A stretch of 64,000 nt of DNA from Oxynema aestuarii AP17 (GTDB taxonomy: Bacteria; Cyanobacteriota; Cyanobacteriia; Cyanobacteriales; Laspinemataceae), in NCBI RefSeq assembly GCF_012295525.1, contig NZ_CP051167.1:620001-684000 (forward strand), read 5' to 3'. Of the stretch, positions 36,113 to 45,652 are shown piece after piece. The notes beneath the pieces were generated by a model. That model was given only the letters and a program-made list of their open reading frames with translations, searched no databases and had not been told where the DNA came from. A program made the position numbers and the translations under genes. Each line of letters starts with the position of its first letter. Positions within the stretch are counted from its first letter, which is position 1.

Positions 36113-39100
36113 ATGGTTTTATTACTCGGCGATGATGGGGATAATTTTCTGGTCGGGACGGCGCAGAACGATACCGTCTTGGGAGCCCAAGGGGATGACG
36201 TCCTCTTAGGCGAACAGGGGGACGATTTCCTGTTCGGCGGTGACGGCGACGACACCCTCAGTGGTGGCGAAGGCGAAGATCTCTTCTTAATTGGTTTCGG
36301 CGAGGGACAAGATACGATCGCCGATTTCGAGTTGGGTAGCGATCGCATTGCCTTGCCTTTCGGCGTTGAGGTGCAGAATTTACAATTAGTTGAAGTTTTC
36401 AATCGCGACGGAACCCCGAGTAATCTCACCCGCATTCAAATTACCACCGATGAGGGCATCCAGGTTTTAGCTTCGGTTCGGAGTCTCGGCGGCAGCCTCA
36501 GCCTCGATTCGAGCAGTTTTGTCAGTGGCGTCGAACCGATCGCCAGTATTTTAGACTTCAGCGCCCCGGTGAGTGTAGACGAGGGGGCGGGTGTGGCGAC
36601 GGTGAGGGTGACGCGCACGGGAGAGACCAGCGAGAGCGTTTCCGCGACCGTGCGTCCCAGTAACGGGACGGCGATCGCCCCGAGAGATTTCAGCAGCAGC
36701 CCCCTCACGGTCACGTTCGCGCCGGGACAGACGGAAGGAACCGTCGAGATCCCGATTGTGGACGATTTGGCGGTGGAAGGAAACGAAAGTTTTTCCCTCT
36801 CTTTAGCCCTCGATAACTCGCAAACGATCTTGGGCGATCGCGATACCGCCGAAGTCACGATCCTCGACAACGATGCGGCGATCGCCTTCGCGTCGGCGCA
36901 ATATGTCGCCAATGAAAGCACCGGAAACGCCGCCATTACTCTCGTTCGCGAGGGGGTCGCCACCGTTCCCGTTGCCGTCACTTTCCGCGCCAGCGACGGA
37001 ACCGCGACCTCCCCCGCCGATTACAGCAGTTCGCCGATTCGCGTCAGCCTCGCGGCGGGTGAAACCAGCCAAACGGTGTTGATTCCGATCGCCGACGACA
37101 GCTCGATCGAAGGGTCGGAAACCGTCAATTTACTGTTAGAAGATCCTAGTCCCGGCAGCTTGCTGGGCAGCCAAAATACCGCCTCGTTACGCATCGACGA
37201 TAACGACAGTTCCATTCAGTTCGGCGAGCCCACCTTTAGCGTCACCGAAACCGGGGAGGCGATCGCCGCGATTACGATAACTCGTACGGGCGTCCTCGAC
37301 GGGACTGTAGGCGCGACGGTGACCCTCGCCGACGGAACGGCGACCTCCCCGGAAGATTTCGACAATACCCCTATTCCCGTCACCTTCAATCCCGGCGAAA
37401 TTGCCCGCATTATCGAGATTCCCCTCGTCGATGACGGTTTGGTTGAAAATCCCGAAACGATCGCCCTATCCCTGAGTTCTCCCACGGGAGGGGCGACGAT
37501 CGGCCTTCAAAATACCGCAACGGTCACCGTCATCGATACCGATCGCGCCATCGAGTTCGCCGCCGCCGAATTTCGCGTCACTGAAGGGGGAGAGGCGATC
37601 GCCCCGGTGACCCTCACCCGTCTCGGCGATCTCGAAACCGCCGTCGGCGTTACGGTCAACCTCGGCGACGGCAGCGCGATCGCCCCGGCGGATTACGACA
37701 ATACTCCGATAACTGTCGATTTCGCCCCGGGACAGCAACGCCAAACCGTCGAGATTCCTCTCGTTGACGATATCGCGATCGAAGGGGAAGAAGCCCTCGC
37801 TCTCACTTTATCCGCGCCGACGGGCGGCGCGACCCTCGGCCCGCAATCCACGGCGCAGTTGCTCGTTGACGACAATGACAGTGGGTTGCAGTTTGTCAGC
37901 AGCCAATTTAGCGTCACCGAAGCCGGAGAACCGATTCAAGCGATCGCCGTCGCGCGATCGGGGGATCTGAATCGGGCCGTCGCCGCTACGATAACCCTCG
38001 CCGACGGGACGGCGATCGCCCCGGACGATTACGACAATACGCCGATTGCTATCTCTTTCGCCCCCGGACAAGCCCAGCAAACTGTCACCGTTCCCATTGT
38101 CGAAGACGGTCTTGCCGAAACGACGGAAACGGTGAATCTCACTTTAAGCAATCCCGTCGGGGGAACGACGATCGGCGCCCAAAATACTGCCACTTTGGCG
38201 ATCGTCGATGATGAAGTGATTTTAGACTTCGCCGCCCCCAGCTTCACCCTCACGGAAGAGGGGACGGCGATTGAAGCAGTTCGGGTGATTCGGACCGGGG
38301 ATAGCGATCGCGCCGTCGGCGCAACGGTTTTACTCGGCAATAATACGGCGATCGCCGCCGAAGATTTCGACAATACCCCGATCGCGATCGACTTCCAACC
38401 CGGCGAAACGGAGAAAATTGTCCCCCTTCCCCTCCTCGACGATCCCTTCGTGGAAGGGGCGGAAGTGTTGAATCTGGCACTGGTCAACCCCACCAACGGC
38501 GCGGCGATCGGGTCTCAAAACGGCGCCAATGTTACGATTGTCGATAACGATAGCGCTATTTCTTTCGGCGCCCCCAGCTTTGCAATCGCCGAAGACGGAA
38601 GCGGATTCGCCGAAATCGAGCTGTTACGCAACGGCACCCTCGATCGCGGAGCCACCGTCGCCGTCGAACTCGCGGACAATAGTGCGATCGCCCCCTTTGA
38701 CTACGACAATACCCCCATTCCGGTCGTCTTCAATCCCGGCGAAGCCACCGCCACCGTCCGCATCCCGATCGCCGACGACGCGATCGCCGAAGTTGCCGAA
38801 ACTCTGACCCTCTCTTTAACGAATCCCAGTCCGGGAATGGCGATCGGTCCTCAAAATGTCGCCACCCTGACCCTCTCCCGCAGCGACCTCCCCACCCGCC
38901 TCGATTTTGAAGGCCCCGAAAACCTCGATCCGGTCAGTGGCTTTTACGAACGACAAGGCATCTTTTTCTCCGAAAATGCCCTGGCGATCGTCGATACCGA
39001 CGCCTTAGACGCATTGGGACGTCCCGACGAGTTCGGCGGCAACTTCGGCGGCGCACCCAGTGGCATCGCCGCTCTCACCTACGGCGAAGGTGAGGCGATC

Positions 39101-39370
39101 GTCATGAACGTCAGTGGCGGTTTCGACCGTCAACTCTCCTTCTTTTTCGCCTCCCCCTTCGCCGACCATACCGTGACCATTTACGACGACTTAGGCGGAC
39201 AAGGCAATGTCTTAGCCTCTACTTCCCTCTCGCGCACCCCCCAAGGCCCTCTTCCGGACGCTTATGCCAGTTTCGCTCAAGTTACGTTACCCTTTGCCGG
39301 GGTGGCCCGTTCCGTCAGTTTCGGCAGCCAAGCCAATAAGTTATTACTCGACGATATTGTTTTGGGGTAA
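36113..39370 (+). CDS. RTX and Calx-beta repeat protein
   Basis: Protein of 1085 residues, very acidic, probably exported and calcium-binding. Residues 1-65 hold RTX-type nonapeptides (DDVLLGEQGDDFLFGGDGDD). Next comes a short cap region, then seven Calx-beta repeats of about 110 residues, each with the pattern F....F.V.E.G.A...V.R.G, ADGTAIAP.DY, V.F.PG and ETV.L.L..P. The C-terminal 160 residues (LDFEGPENLDPVSGFYERQG ... VARSVSFGSQANKLLLDDIV) form a jelly-roll-like domain. There is no N-terminal signal peptide; N-terminal RTX repeats are unusual, as RTX normally lies before a C-terminal type I signal. A surface or adhesion role is inferred. Repeats are similar also at DNA level. Confidence 0.85.
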   Translation: MVLLLGDDGDNFLVGTAQNDTVLGAQGDDVLLGEQGDDFLFGGDGDDTLSGGEGEDLFLIGFGEGQDTIADFELGSDRIALPFGVEVQNLQLVEVFNRDGTPSNLTRIQITTDEGIQVLASVRSLGGSLSLDSSSFVSGVEPIASILDFSAPVSVDEGAGVATVRVTRTGETSESVSATVRPSNGTAIAPRDFSSSPLTVTFAPGQTEGTVEIPIVDDLAVEGNESFSLSLALDNSQTILGDRDTAEVTILDNDAAIAFASAQYVANESTGNAAITLVREGVATVPVAVTFRASDGTATSPADYSSSPIRVSLAAGETSQTVLIPIADDSSIEGSETVNLLLEDPSPGSLLGSQNTASLRIDDNDSSIQFGEPTFSVTETGEAIAAITITRTGVLDGTVGATVTLADGTATSPEDFDNTPIPVTFNPGEIARIIEIPLVDDGLVENPETIALSLSSPTGGATIGLQNTATVTVIDTDRAIEFAAAEFRVTEGGEAIAPVTLTRLGDLETAVGVTVNLGDGSAIAPADYDNTPITVDFAPGQQRQTVEIPLVDDIAIEGEEALALTLSAPTGGATLGPQSTAQLLVDDNDSGLQFVSSQFSVTEAGEPIQAIAVARSGDLNRAVAATITLADGTAIAPDDYDNTPIAISFAPGQAQQTVTVPIVEDGLAETTETVNLTLSNPVGGTTIGAQNTATLAIVDDEVILDFAAPSFTLTEEGTAIEAVRVIRTGDSDRAVGATVLLGNNTAIAAEDFDNTPIAIDFQPGETEKIVPLPLLDDPFVEGAEVLNLALVNPTNGAAIGSQNGANVTIVDNDSAISFGAPSFAIAEDGSGFAEIELLRNGTLDRGATVAVELADNSAIAPFDYDNTPIPVVFNPGEATATVRIPIADDAIAEVAETLTLSLTNPSPGMAIGPQNVATLTLSRSDLPTRLDFEGPENLDPVSGFYERQGIFFSENALAIVDTDALDALGRPDEFGGNFGGAPSGIAALTYGEGEAIVMNVSGGFDRQLSFFFASPFADHTVTIYDDLGGQGNVLASTSLSRTPQGPLPDAYASFAQVTLPFAGVARSVSFGSQANKLLLDDIVLG

Positions 39371-39424
39371 TCGGGGAAAAGGGGGCTGGAGACAGGTACT
39401 CAATCGCTATCGAAAAATCTCCAA

Positions 39425-39835
39425 CTAACGCCTGACCCCCGATCGCGGAATAATCACATCGGTCGGGTCGAAGGGCCGGGTAAAGCCCCGTTCTTCTCCC
39501 GAAAGCGGCGTTAACCCGGCATTTGTATCGAATTCACCGCCAATTGTCCCCCCACCTAACGGGTCGCTGTTCCCATTGAGAGCATCTTCTAAAAAGTTGC
39601 TAAATCCTTTTTGGTCGAATCCCCGCCGTTCTTCTTCGGAAAACGTCGGTCTAATCCGTCGGGGTGCGTTTTCGGACGGATCCGCTTGAGCGAGATCGGT
39701 CGTATAGGAGGGGACGGCGACAGTCCTTTGGAGTGGCTGCGCTAAGCCTGAAGCCGGAAATATCCCGGCGATCGCGATTCCTATCCCCCATCCGGATAAG
39801 ATCGGGGTTGAGAATGTCGAAGTTTTAAACAACAT
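39425..39835 (-). CDS. Secreted hypothetical protein
   Basis: Protein of 136 residues. The N-terminal 33 residues are a signal peptide (ILSGWGIGIAIAGIFPASGLAQ, cleavage likely after GLA). The mature part is low in complexity and polar, with DLAQADPSENAPRRIRPTFS, EEERRGFDQKGFSNFLEDAL and a Gly/Asp-rich end. I recognise no domain. It lies 11 bp downstream of the porin gene on the same strand, so the two are probably cotranscribed, and the protein may be a periplasmic companion of the porin. Confidence 0.65.
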   Translation of the reverse strand: MLFKTSTFSTPILSGWGIGIAIAGIFPASGLAQPLQRTVAVPSYTTDLAQADPSENAPRRIRPTFSEEERRGFDQKGFSNFLEDALNGNSDPLGGGTIGGEFDTNAGLTPLSGEERGFTRPFDPTDVIIPRSGVRR

Positions 39836-39846
39836 TGGCCCATTTC

Positions 39847-41493
39847 CTAAAATCTAAAGGTCGTGCGTAGGGTTCCGATAAAAATATCGTCGTTATCCGC
39901 ATCGTGTTCCGGATTGCTGACAAAAATCAACCCCGGGGTAATTGAAATGCGATCGCTGACCCGGAACCGATAAAAGGTTTCAAAGTGCAAGGAAGTATCC
40001 CGATCTTTCCCCAAGGGTAAATCGTTTCCCTCGACTAATTTAGGCGGTTGGCCGAATAAAAACGCCAGCAAGTCTCCCTGACGCCCCAGGGGGTCGGACA
40101 ATCCCAGGGAAAATAAATAAGTGGTCGCCGTGGCGGAAGCGTCGGAGACGGTGGAATCGCTGAAAATCCAGCCCCCCCAGGTGCTAAAAGTGAGATTCGA
40201 CGTCAGCCGCCATTGCAACGTCCCACTAATGGCATTGATTTGTGAGGGTTCGTCCAGTAAGCCGTTCGTATCGGCGAGAAAGCTTCCGGTAAACGTATCG
40301 AGTCGTCCGTCTTTCGCGTAGGCGTTGACGTAGGTCAAGCCCGTCAGCAGGGTGGGGGCGGGTTTGAGCAGTAACTGCACCCCCAAGGCGCTGCGATCGG
40401 CTCCGAAGAGGCTATTTCCCGAGGTGGGACGGTTGCTGTTCCGGGTGCCGTAGGCGACTTGGAGGCGGACCGGATCGGCGAGCAACCAGTCGATCCCGAC
40501 GCCGCCATCGAGGCTGCCGATTTTAAAAATGGGACTGGCTTCGCCGAAGCGGGACAAGGCGCCGCGTCCGGCGTCGAAGTAAGGGGAGTTGGCGGTGAGG
40601 ACGCTGCTGAGGCTGAAGCCGACGGGACGGAAGGTGACGACGGCCCGATCGCCCACGGCAAAGCGGTATTCGAGTTTTTCGAGGCGGATTTCGTTGTCGG
40701 TGTCTCCTTGATAGGCGAGTAAGGCCATATCACTATTAAAAACGTCGGGATCGGCCAATCCGCGATCGCCGAAGTTTCCGGCGGCGAGTTCGAGTCTGAG
40801 CCGATCTTTCCCGGTAAAGGAGGCGACGAGTCCGAGGCGGGTCAGGTGGGAGAAGGTCGGGTTATTCTCGCCGTCACCGGGGGGATTGCCTCCGGCGGGG
40901 AGGGTGAGGGCGAAAATGGCTTCGCCTCCCAAGACGGCGGTGGTGGAGAATTGTTGGGCTTCGAGTTCGGCGGCGCGAATTTCGAGTCGGTCGGTGCGAT
41001 CGCGCAAGGTGGCCAGTTCGGCGCTATATTCGGACTGTAGCCGTTGGATGGTGGCGATATCTTCGGCGCTGAGTTGTCCGGCGGCGCGATCGCGCGCGAT
41101 TTGGTCGATTTTCTCCAAGCAAGTGTTTAATCCGGCAGCAAATTCGTAGCGGGTCAGGGCGCGATCGCCCCGATAGCTGCCGTCGGGATAGGCGAGCAAG
41201 CATTCGTATCGTTCGGCGAGGAATTGTAAGGCTTGGAAGGCCCAATCGTTCGCCTGCACGTCGGACAGTTCGGAAACTGAGGTCACCCGTTCCATCGGCG
41301 GGTTGCCTTCTCCGGCGTCGAACGGAAAAGATTGTTGGGATAATAATAAGGTGCCGGAATCTAGCCCCGCGTTCGCGAAGCGGCTCCCTTGGAGCATCGC
41401 GCGATCGCCTAAGTCAGTGACATCGGTACTCGCGGCGGCAGGGAGACTGGCGGTGGCCAGGAAAACGGCGACTCCGGCTTTTAGATGGTTCAT
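39847..41493 (-). CDS. SLH-OprB outer-membrane porin (iron-uptake porin type)
   Basis: Outer-membrane channel of 548 residues. It has a signal peptide (MNHLKAGVAVFLATASLPAA). An S-layer homology domain at about 75-125 (VQANDWAFQALQFLAERYEC and DGSYRGDRALTRYEFAAGLN) binds peptidoglycan or pyruvylated polymers. A coiled coil at about 140-178 and an OprB-like beta-barrel to the end (SDRISITPGLIFVSNPEHD, final FIGTLRTTFRF with terminal Phe) complete it. Cyanobacterial porins of this build (SomA/SomB type) carry inorganic ions including iron. It lies upstream of the secreted protein and downstream of the protease gene, all on the minus strand. Confidence 0.9.
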   Translation of the reverse strand: MNHLKAGVAVFLATASLPAAASTDVTDLGDRAMLQGSRFANAGLDSGTLLLSQQSFPFDAGEGNPPMERVTSVSELSDVQANDWAFQALQFLAERYECLLAYPDGSYRGDRALTRYEFAAGLNTCLEKIDQIARDRAAGQLSAEDIATIQRLQSEYSAELATLRDRTDRLEIRAAELEAQQFSTTAVLGGEAIFALTLPAGGNPPGDGENNPTFSHLTRLGLVASFTGKDRLRLELAAGNFGDRGLADPDVFNSDMALLAYQGDTDNEIRLEKLEYRFAVGDRAVVTFRPVGFSLSSVLTANSPYFDAGRGALSRFGEASPIFKIGSLDGGVGIDWLLADPVRLQVAYGTRNSNRPTSGNSLFGADRSALGVQLLLKPAPTLLTGLTYVNAYAKDGRLDTFTGSFLADTNGLLDEPSQINAISGTLQWRLTSNLTFSTWGGWIFSDSTVSDASATATTYLFSLGLSDPLGRQGDLLAFLFGQPPKLVEGNDLPLGKDRDTSLHFETFYRFRVSDRISITPGLIFVSNPEHDADNDDIFIGTLRTTFRF

Positions 41494-41600
41494 CCTCAGA
41501 CTGGCTCCTCACACTAAAATCAGAAAAACAATCGTGTATGCTGGGAGCAACTTATATACTTTAACTGGCTTTGTTGACGACGCGGCGTATCGCCTCGACC

Positions 41601-42578
41601 TTAATTGCCCTCGCATTCGTCACCGAGCAACAAACTACCACATCCGCCGGAGGGTTGGTCGCGTAACAGCGATCGCACGTCAAAGGTAAAGGCTTCGTAA
41701 ATATCCTCGATCGTGTCGGCCCGCTCTCGATTTTCCATCCCGGCGGCGATCGTGTCCGGATCGACTGGAGGTGCTTTGAAGGTCAACTTCAGCCCTTCGA
41801 CTTCCACCTGACGCACGAAGTGAAACGATTGGATCCCACAACTATTCGACTCGCTCAACTCGGGATCCACGCAGAATTCCTCTCCTTGCGATCGCCCCCG
41901 TCCGTGAATGCCGATTAATTCTCCTTCCGCATTAAACACCGGACCGCCACTCATTCCCCGTCGCGTTTCGTTACTGTAGAGCAAACTATAACCGCCATCG
42001 GTGGAGGGAGGATTGACAATTTTGCGAATCTGACCTTCGACAAATTCTCGCGTCCGGCGGGCGCTTTCATCTTCCGGATTGGGCCAACCGGAAATATAGA
42101 CTTGAGCCCCTGCTTCCATTTGCGCCGAATTCCCCATCACCGCAACCGGGTAGTCGCGATCGCTGGTAAACTTGACGATCGCCAAGTCGAACCCGTCGAT
42201 CGTTTCTCCAAATTCCCCTTCTTCTTCGCCAAACGGAATAATATTGTCTGGCATGGTCGTATCGTCGACAAAATGAACCTCACCGTCACTCGTCCGCACG
42301 CCGTAGACGACCTCTCGGGTGCGAACCACGTGCAACGCCGTCACCACGTAATAGGTATTGCCATTGCGCGCTACGATGACGCCCGAACCGGGATTCCACT
42401 CCTGTCGCGCTTCGATGTCCCCTTTCTGCAGCCCTTGGGCGATCACCACCGTGGTCTGAGACGCCACCGCATCGACTTGCTCTTTGGTCAATGCTTGCGC
42501 CGCCATCAGGGGAATCATAACAATTAGGGCTACTGCCGTTCCCGCCAAAGAGGCAGAAAGTTGGCTGGAGAAGATCAT
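41601..42578 (-). CDS. Trypsin-like serine protease, periplasmic
   Basis: Protein of 325 residues with a signal peptide (LAGTAVALIVMIPLMAAQA). The chymotrypsin-fold triad is visible: H83 in VVTALHVV, D131 in IDGFDLAIVKF and S210 in RRGMSGGPVFN. A C-terminal segment has paired cysteines (EFCVDPELSESNSCG, GGCGSLLLGDEC), probably disulphides. There is no PDZ domain, so it is not a DegP/HhoA type; it resembles the small trypsin-like peptidases common in cyanobacteria. The gene is 107 bp upstream of the porin on the same strand and could process envelope proteins, which is an inference from context. Confidence 0.88.
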   Translation of the reverse strand: MIFSSQLSASLAGTAVALIVMIPLMAAQALTKEQVDAVASQTTVVIAQGLQKGDIEARQEWNPGSGVIVARNGNTYYVVTALHVVRTREVVYGVRTSDGEVHFVDDTTMPDNIIPFGEEEGEFGETIDGFDLAIVKFTSDRDYPVAVMGNSAQMEAGAQVYISGWPNPEDESARRTREFVEGQIRKIVNPPSTDGGYSLLYSNETRRGMSGGPVFNAEGELIGIHGRGRSQGEEFCVDPELSESNSCGIQSFHFVRQVEVEGLKLTFKAPPVDPDTIAAGMENRERADTIEDIYEAFTFDVRSLLRDQPSGGCGSLLLGDECEGN

Positions 42579-42771
42579 AACAATGATATTGGAGGGTAAA
42601 AAGGATCGAAACAGGGGACGAACAAGCAGGCATCACCTATTATTTACAATTTTTAAAAATGAACCGATTTAAAATTGATTGACTCTAATAAAGGAGTTTA
42701 TTTTAGATCTAATTTAGTCAAAAGTTGCCGATATATTTGCATTTTTAAGTTCGCCAATCCGGCGTCATTTT

Positions 42772-42801
42772 AGTAGTGGTGGTTCGCGAACCGCCCCTAC
42801 T
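42772..42801. repeat. 30 bp imperfect palindromic element
   Basis: Arms AGTAGTGGTGGTTCG and CGAACCGCCCCTACT with two mismatches. Same family as the elements at 13402, 15759, 22750 and 52595. Confidence 0.65.
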
Positions 42802-42916
42802 CGGCGACGGGAGTGGCGATCGCCTCTTCGGAAATGCGCAGTTGAGCCAAGTCACACGATTCTATCGATCGTTAGTGATTTGAGTCTTCTTATCATTCCT
42901 CAGAGCTTCGCATTCA

Positions 42917-43081
42917 CTCGGACGAGCCGTCAGGTCTGACCGACGCGATACGCAGGAGGAAAGTTAGTTTGGTTTGAGGCAAAACCACCTTTCGATAGAC
43001 CTGACGCATCCGAGGTTTCTTTCTCCCGATCTTATTGAATTAAAAAACCTAGAGAAAGTTTCCATTTTCTCTAGGTTTTTT
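42917..43081 (+). ncRNA. Candidate structured small RNA ending at a terminator
   Basis: Outer stem CTCGGA (42917-42922) with TCCGAG (43010-43015), then after a small internal loop a perfect 10 bp stem CGTCAGGTCT (42928-42937) with AGACCTGACG (42998-43007). Inside lie small hairpins GCG-ATA-CGC and GGTTT-GAGGCA-AAACC. The structure is followed 26 bp later by the hairpin and T-run at 43042-43081. No protein gene reads through it. It matches no riboswitch, 6S, SRP, tmRNA or RNase P signature I know. Strand is chosen from the terminator. Confidence 0.45.
43042..43081. terminator. Strong rho-independent terminator
   Basis: A 16 bp perfect stem (AAAAAACCTAGAGAAA with its complement) and 8 base loop, with T6 on each strand. 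It could stop the minus-strand COP23 gene that ends at 43180 and any plus-strand RNA from the left. Confidence 0.85.
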
Positions 43082-43179
43082 GGTTTTCAAATCTCTTGGA
43101 TAAAAGTAACAATGAATGTGACTATCTTGAAGCTTGTCACCCTGCGACCCCACGAATCGATTTTGTTCGATCGCCCAAA

Positions 43180-43722
43180 TTAGAATAACTGTTGCACTAA
43201 ACGTTCTAAGTTGACATAGGGTTGGCCGCCAGATTCTTGAATCGGGCTGCCGCTTCCCGTCGCGTTGTAGTTGAGTAAGGTTTCGAGCACTCGACCGGGA
43301 TTGCTGCGATTTTCCCGTTTGAGCGTAAATAAAACATTGGTGGTATTACACCCAGAACGAGTGTTGTTCACGGCACACAACACCGGGTGACCGTTGACGA
43401 TTCCGGCGGTCATGTACAAGCCACTTAAGGTGCCTCCATTCTCTTGCAGCAGGCTATTGAGTCTCTCGGTGACTTCGCTACAGCGTCGTTCTGGGGTATA
43501 TCCGGCGTTGCTAAATTCGTCGGTGGTCCAGACGATCAGGGGGTCGGAGAGGCTACCATTGTGTTTGACGGCAAGGGTGACGTGATAGTCATCGGCTACC
43601 CGACATTGGAAGGAGGAGAGCGCGTCAGCCGATTGAGCGACAGTTTTCTGAGCGCTCAACAGGGGGATTTGGAGGGCGGCGACACTGATAGCAATCAAGC
43701 GAAGGAGTTGTTTAGCTTTCAT
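43180..43722 (-). CDS. COP23-domain secreted protein
   Basis: Protein of 180 residues with a signal peptide (MKAKQLLRLIAISVAALQIP, cleavage near AQS). The mature part has the COP23 pattern: FQCRVADDYHVTLAV, PLIVWTTDEFSNAGYTPERR, CSEVTERLNSLLQENG, MTAGIVNGHPVLCAVNN and FTLKRENRSNPGRVL. COP23 is a circadian-oscillating membrane-associated protein of Crocosphaera; its function is unknown. Three cysteines probably form disulphides outside the cytoplasm. I chose ATG 43722 because the signal peptide begins there; the open frame reaches 44112, but that part is arginine- and serine-rich and lacks family similarity. Confidence 0.8.
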   Translation of the reverse strand: MKAKQLLRLIAISVAALQIPLLSAQKTVAQSADALSSFQCRVADDYHVTLAVKHNGSLSDPLIVWTTDEFSNAGYTPERRCSEVTERLNSLLQENGGTLSGLYMTAGIVNGHPVLCAVNNTRSGCNTTNVLFTLKRENRSNPGRVLETLLNYNATGSGSPIQESGGQPYVNLERLVQQLF

Positions 43723-44728
43723 GGAAGTCAAGGGGGGTTGAGGTGGACAAGGATAATGACGCTCGATCTTGCGAACTTTCTCCTGATTTTTACAAATCCC
43801 GAGAGTGGGCGATCGCGGCGACGAGGATTGTCCGATAACGAGGGACTGGCAGCATCGGAGCGGACGATCGCGGTTGGGGACGAGTCGAGACGATCGCGCC
43901 CGAACGTCATTCAAGCTTGCTACCCGATGGCTCAGTTCCGGCGATCGGATCGGCCTGCGATCTGAACTCGAACGGGGGAGCGACGAGAGTTTTTTTGGGT
44001 CGGAGATCGAACAGTTGCAATCATTTAAAAAGCGACCACCCAGGAGTATCACTCGCCAATACCCCTGCATCCGAGGACGAAAAACGAGGAATACAAGTTT
44101 CTCGATCGCCATTTTTTTTTCAGCTCAAACCGTTTGACGACGGCCAAAGATTTTAGCGATCGCCTACTTTTTAAACACTGAAAATAACTACAAACCATGA
44201 CGTTTTTAAGGTCACCGGAGAGCTTTTAGTCGATCGAATTTGCTTTAATTTTAAGATGGATAACCCGTTTTTATAAATCGGGATGGGTCAATTTTAAGTA
44301 AACTTTAAACGATCGCCTCGAAAAAAAAGCTTCATTCACTCTGGCGCGATCGCGATTCTCTTCTCTCGACCATAATGGCTCGATCTCCCTTTGAAAAGGG
44401 GGAGCTAAATCGGGAAGCAGGGGCAATACTCCTAGGTCGTCCCCGTGCGAACGCCGCCGTCGCAACGTACCCTTTGAGGCTCGAATTCAAGGCAGATTCA
44501 AGGCAATTTTGGCGGGGTTGAAAAACTATTATAGCGGTTGGGTCGCTCTAGATCGAGGGTGGACATTATTGCTGGCGCGCGACTTTAGCCGAGAGAACCC
44601 TCGACGGACAAACCCTCTCTTTTCGACACCGAACCCCTACACACAACGAGAGTGAAGCATCTCAGGCGATCGACGCTTCACTCTCGTGTTTTGAACGCAA
44701 ACCGGGACAAATTGTTATCGATTCGATT
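43723..44728. other. About 1 kb spacer, no gene supported
   Basis: Lies between the COP23 gene start and the anti-sigma gene stop. The left third is open on the minus strand but looks noncoding. It contains the inverted repeat 44646-44687 and AT-rich stretches with long A or T runs near 44110 and 44320. Confidence 0.45.
44646..44687. terminator. Inverted repeat with 13 bp arms past the anti-sigma gene
   Basis: ACGAGAGTGAAGC and GCTTCACTCTCGT around a 16 base loop, 41 bp beyond the anti-sigma stop. There is a short GTTTTG on the plus strand only, so it is a hairpin of possible terminator or mRNA-stabilising role. Confidence 0.45.
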
Positions 44729-45481
44729 TTATTCGACAAACAAAGCGCGAGCCACCACCGAACTTTCCTGCGCTTTTTCAACGGGAAGTTGTTGAATCTT
44801 GACATCGGGAGCAGGCTTTATGGTTGGATTCACCGATTCAGTCGGGGACGATCGCACCCGAGGAACGCTCGCTTGCTGGGTTTCGAGCGAGCGCTCTAGA
44901 GGGAGAACGCCGGAAAGTAACGCGACAAACAACGCCGCGACTGCGGTCCCTCCCCACGTCACTACATTATGTTGACGGCGGCGATCGATTTGCTCGAACA
45001 CTTGCTGCACCGTTTCTTGAACGGGTTGCTCCGAAGCCGGAACGGGCAACGACTGAACCCCACCGCGCAGTTTCAATAGTTTGAAATACAGTTTCTTCGC
45101 ATTCGGATCGCGATCGAGCAATTCGTGAACTTCTCGTCGTTCCTCTACCGTCACCTCCCCATCGAGATAGGCGCTGATTAACTCGAAATTCAACGCCAAA
45201 TCCACCGATGACGAAGGTTCCGGTTCGACATGCTTCGCCATGGTCGGCATCCCCAAAACGCCGAGGTGTAACTTCGACAACCTCGCGTACTGGCGTTGCG
45301 CTTCGCTATCGGTTTCGAGCAATTCCCGAACGTATTCGCGTTCTTCGGGACTGACTTCGTCATCGAGATAAGCACTGAGCAACTCGAACAATTCGGCGTT
45401 CGTTTCCGATGCCTTCGCTGGGGGCGAAGGGCGATCGCTCTTGTCGTGCCGATTGTGATGGGATTCGTGTTTAAAGGTCAT
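44729..45481 (-). CDS. Anti-sigma factor with duplicated cysteine-free domain
   Basis: Single-pass membrane protein of 250 residues. Two similar helical units stand in tandem on the cytosolic side: FELLSAYLDDEVSPEEREYV (about 32-75) and FELISAYLDGEVTVEERREV (about 97-140). They match the N-terminal part of anti-sigma ZAS-like domains, but the protein has no cysteine, so no zinc site. A membrane helix follows (about 172-190, GGTAVAALFVALLSGVLPL), then a Pro/Ser-rich periplasmic tail. It lies directly downstream of the sigma-factor gene on the same strand, the normal arrangement for a sigma/anti-sigma pair such as SigG/SapG. Confidence 0.82.
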   Translation of the reverse strand: MTFKHESHHNRHDKSDRPSPPAKASETNAELFELLSAYLDDEVSPEEREYVRELLETDSEAQRQYARLSKLHLGVLGMPTMAKHVEPEPSSSVDLALNFELISAYLDGEVTVEERREVHELLDRDPNAKKLYFKLLKLRGGVQSLPVPASEQPVQETVQQVFEQIDRRRQHNVVTWGGTAVAALFVALLSGVLPLERSLETQQASVPRVRSSPTESVNPTIKPAPDVKIQQLPVEKAQESSVVARALFVE

Positions 45482-45652
45482 TTCAAAACCACCACCAGGT
45501 CAAACAGGGGAACACACCCCGAATCAAAAAAAGTAATTGTTTCTACTTACCAGGATAATTGAGTTTCCACACACTCAAAACTGTTAGATGCAAAAGTTAT
45601 TAATCTCGAAACATTCACCGGGTTTTCACCCCAGCTCGACGGACACTTTCGA

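Larger units (their letters stand above)
42579..43179. other. 601 bp spacer with palindrome and candidate RNA gene
   Basis: No protein gene supported. It contains a GTAG...CTAC palindrome (42772-42801), then a stretch able to form a nested stem structure (42917-43015) and a strong terminator hairpin (43042-43081) not needed by any plus-strand protein gene. Confidence 0.6.

Noticed and set aside
42917-43015. Known RNA identity (SRP RNA, 6S, tmRNA, glutamine or cobalamin riboswitch) for the structured region
   Set aside because: None of the signature strings of these families is present, so I keep it as an unassigned candidate.
43723-44112. N-terminal extension of the COP23 gene on the minus strand
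   Set aside because: The frame is open, but the sequence is low-complexity and a perfect signal peptide begins at 43722, so the extension is treated as noncoding.
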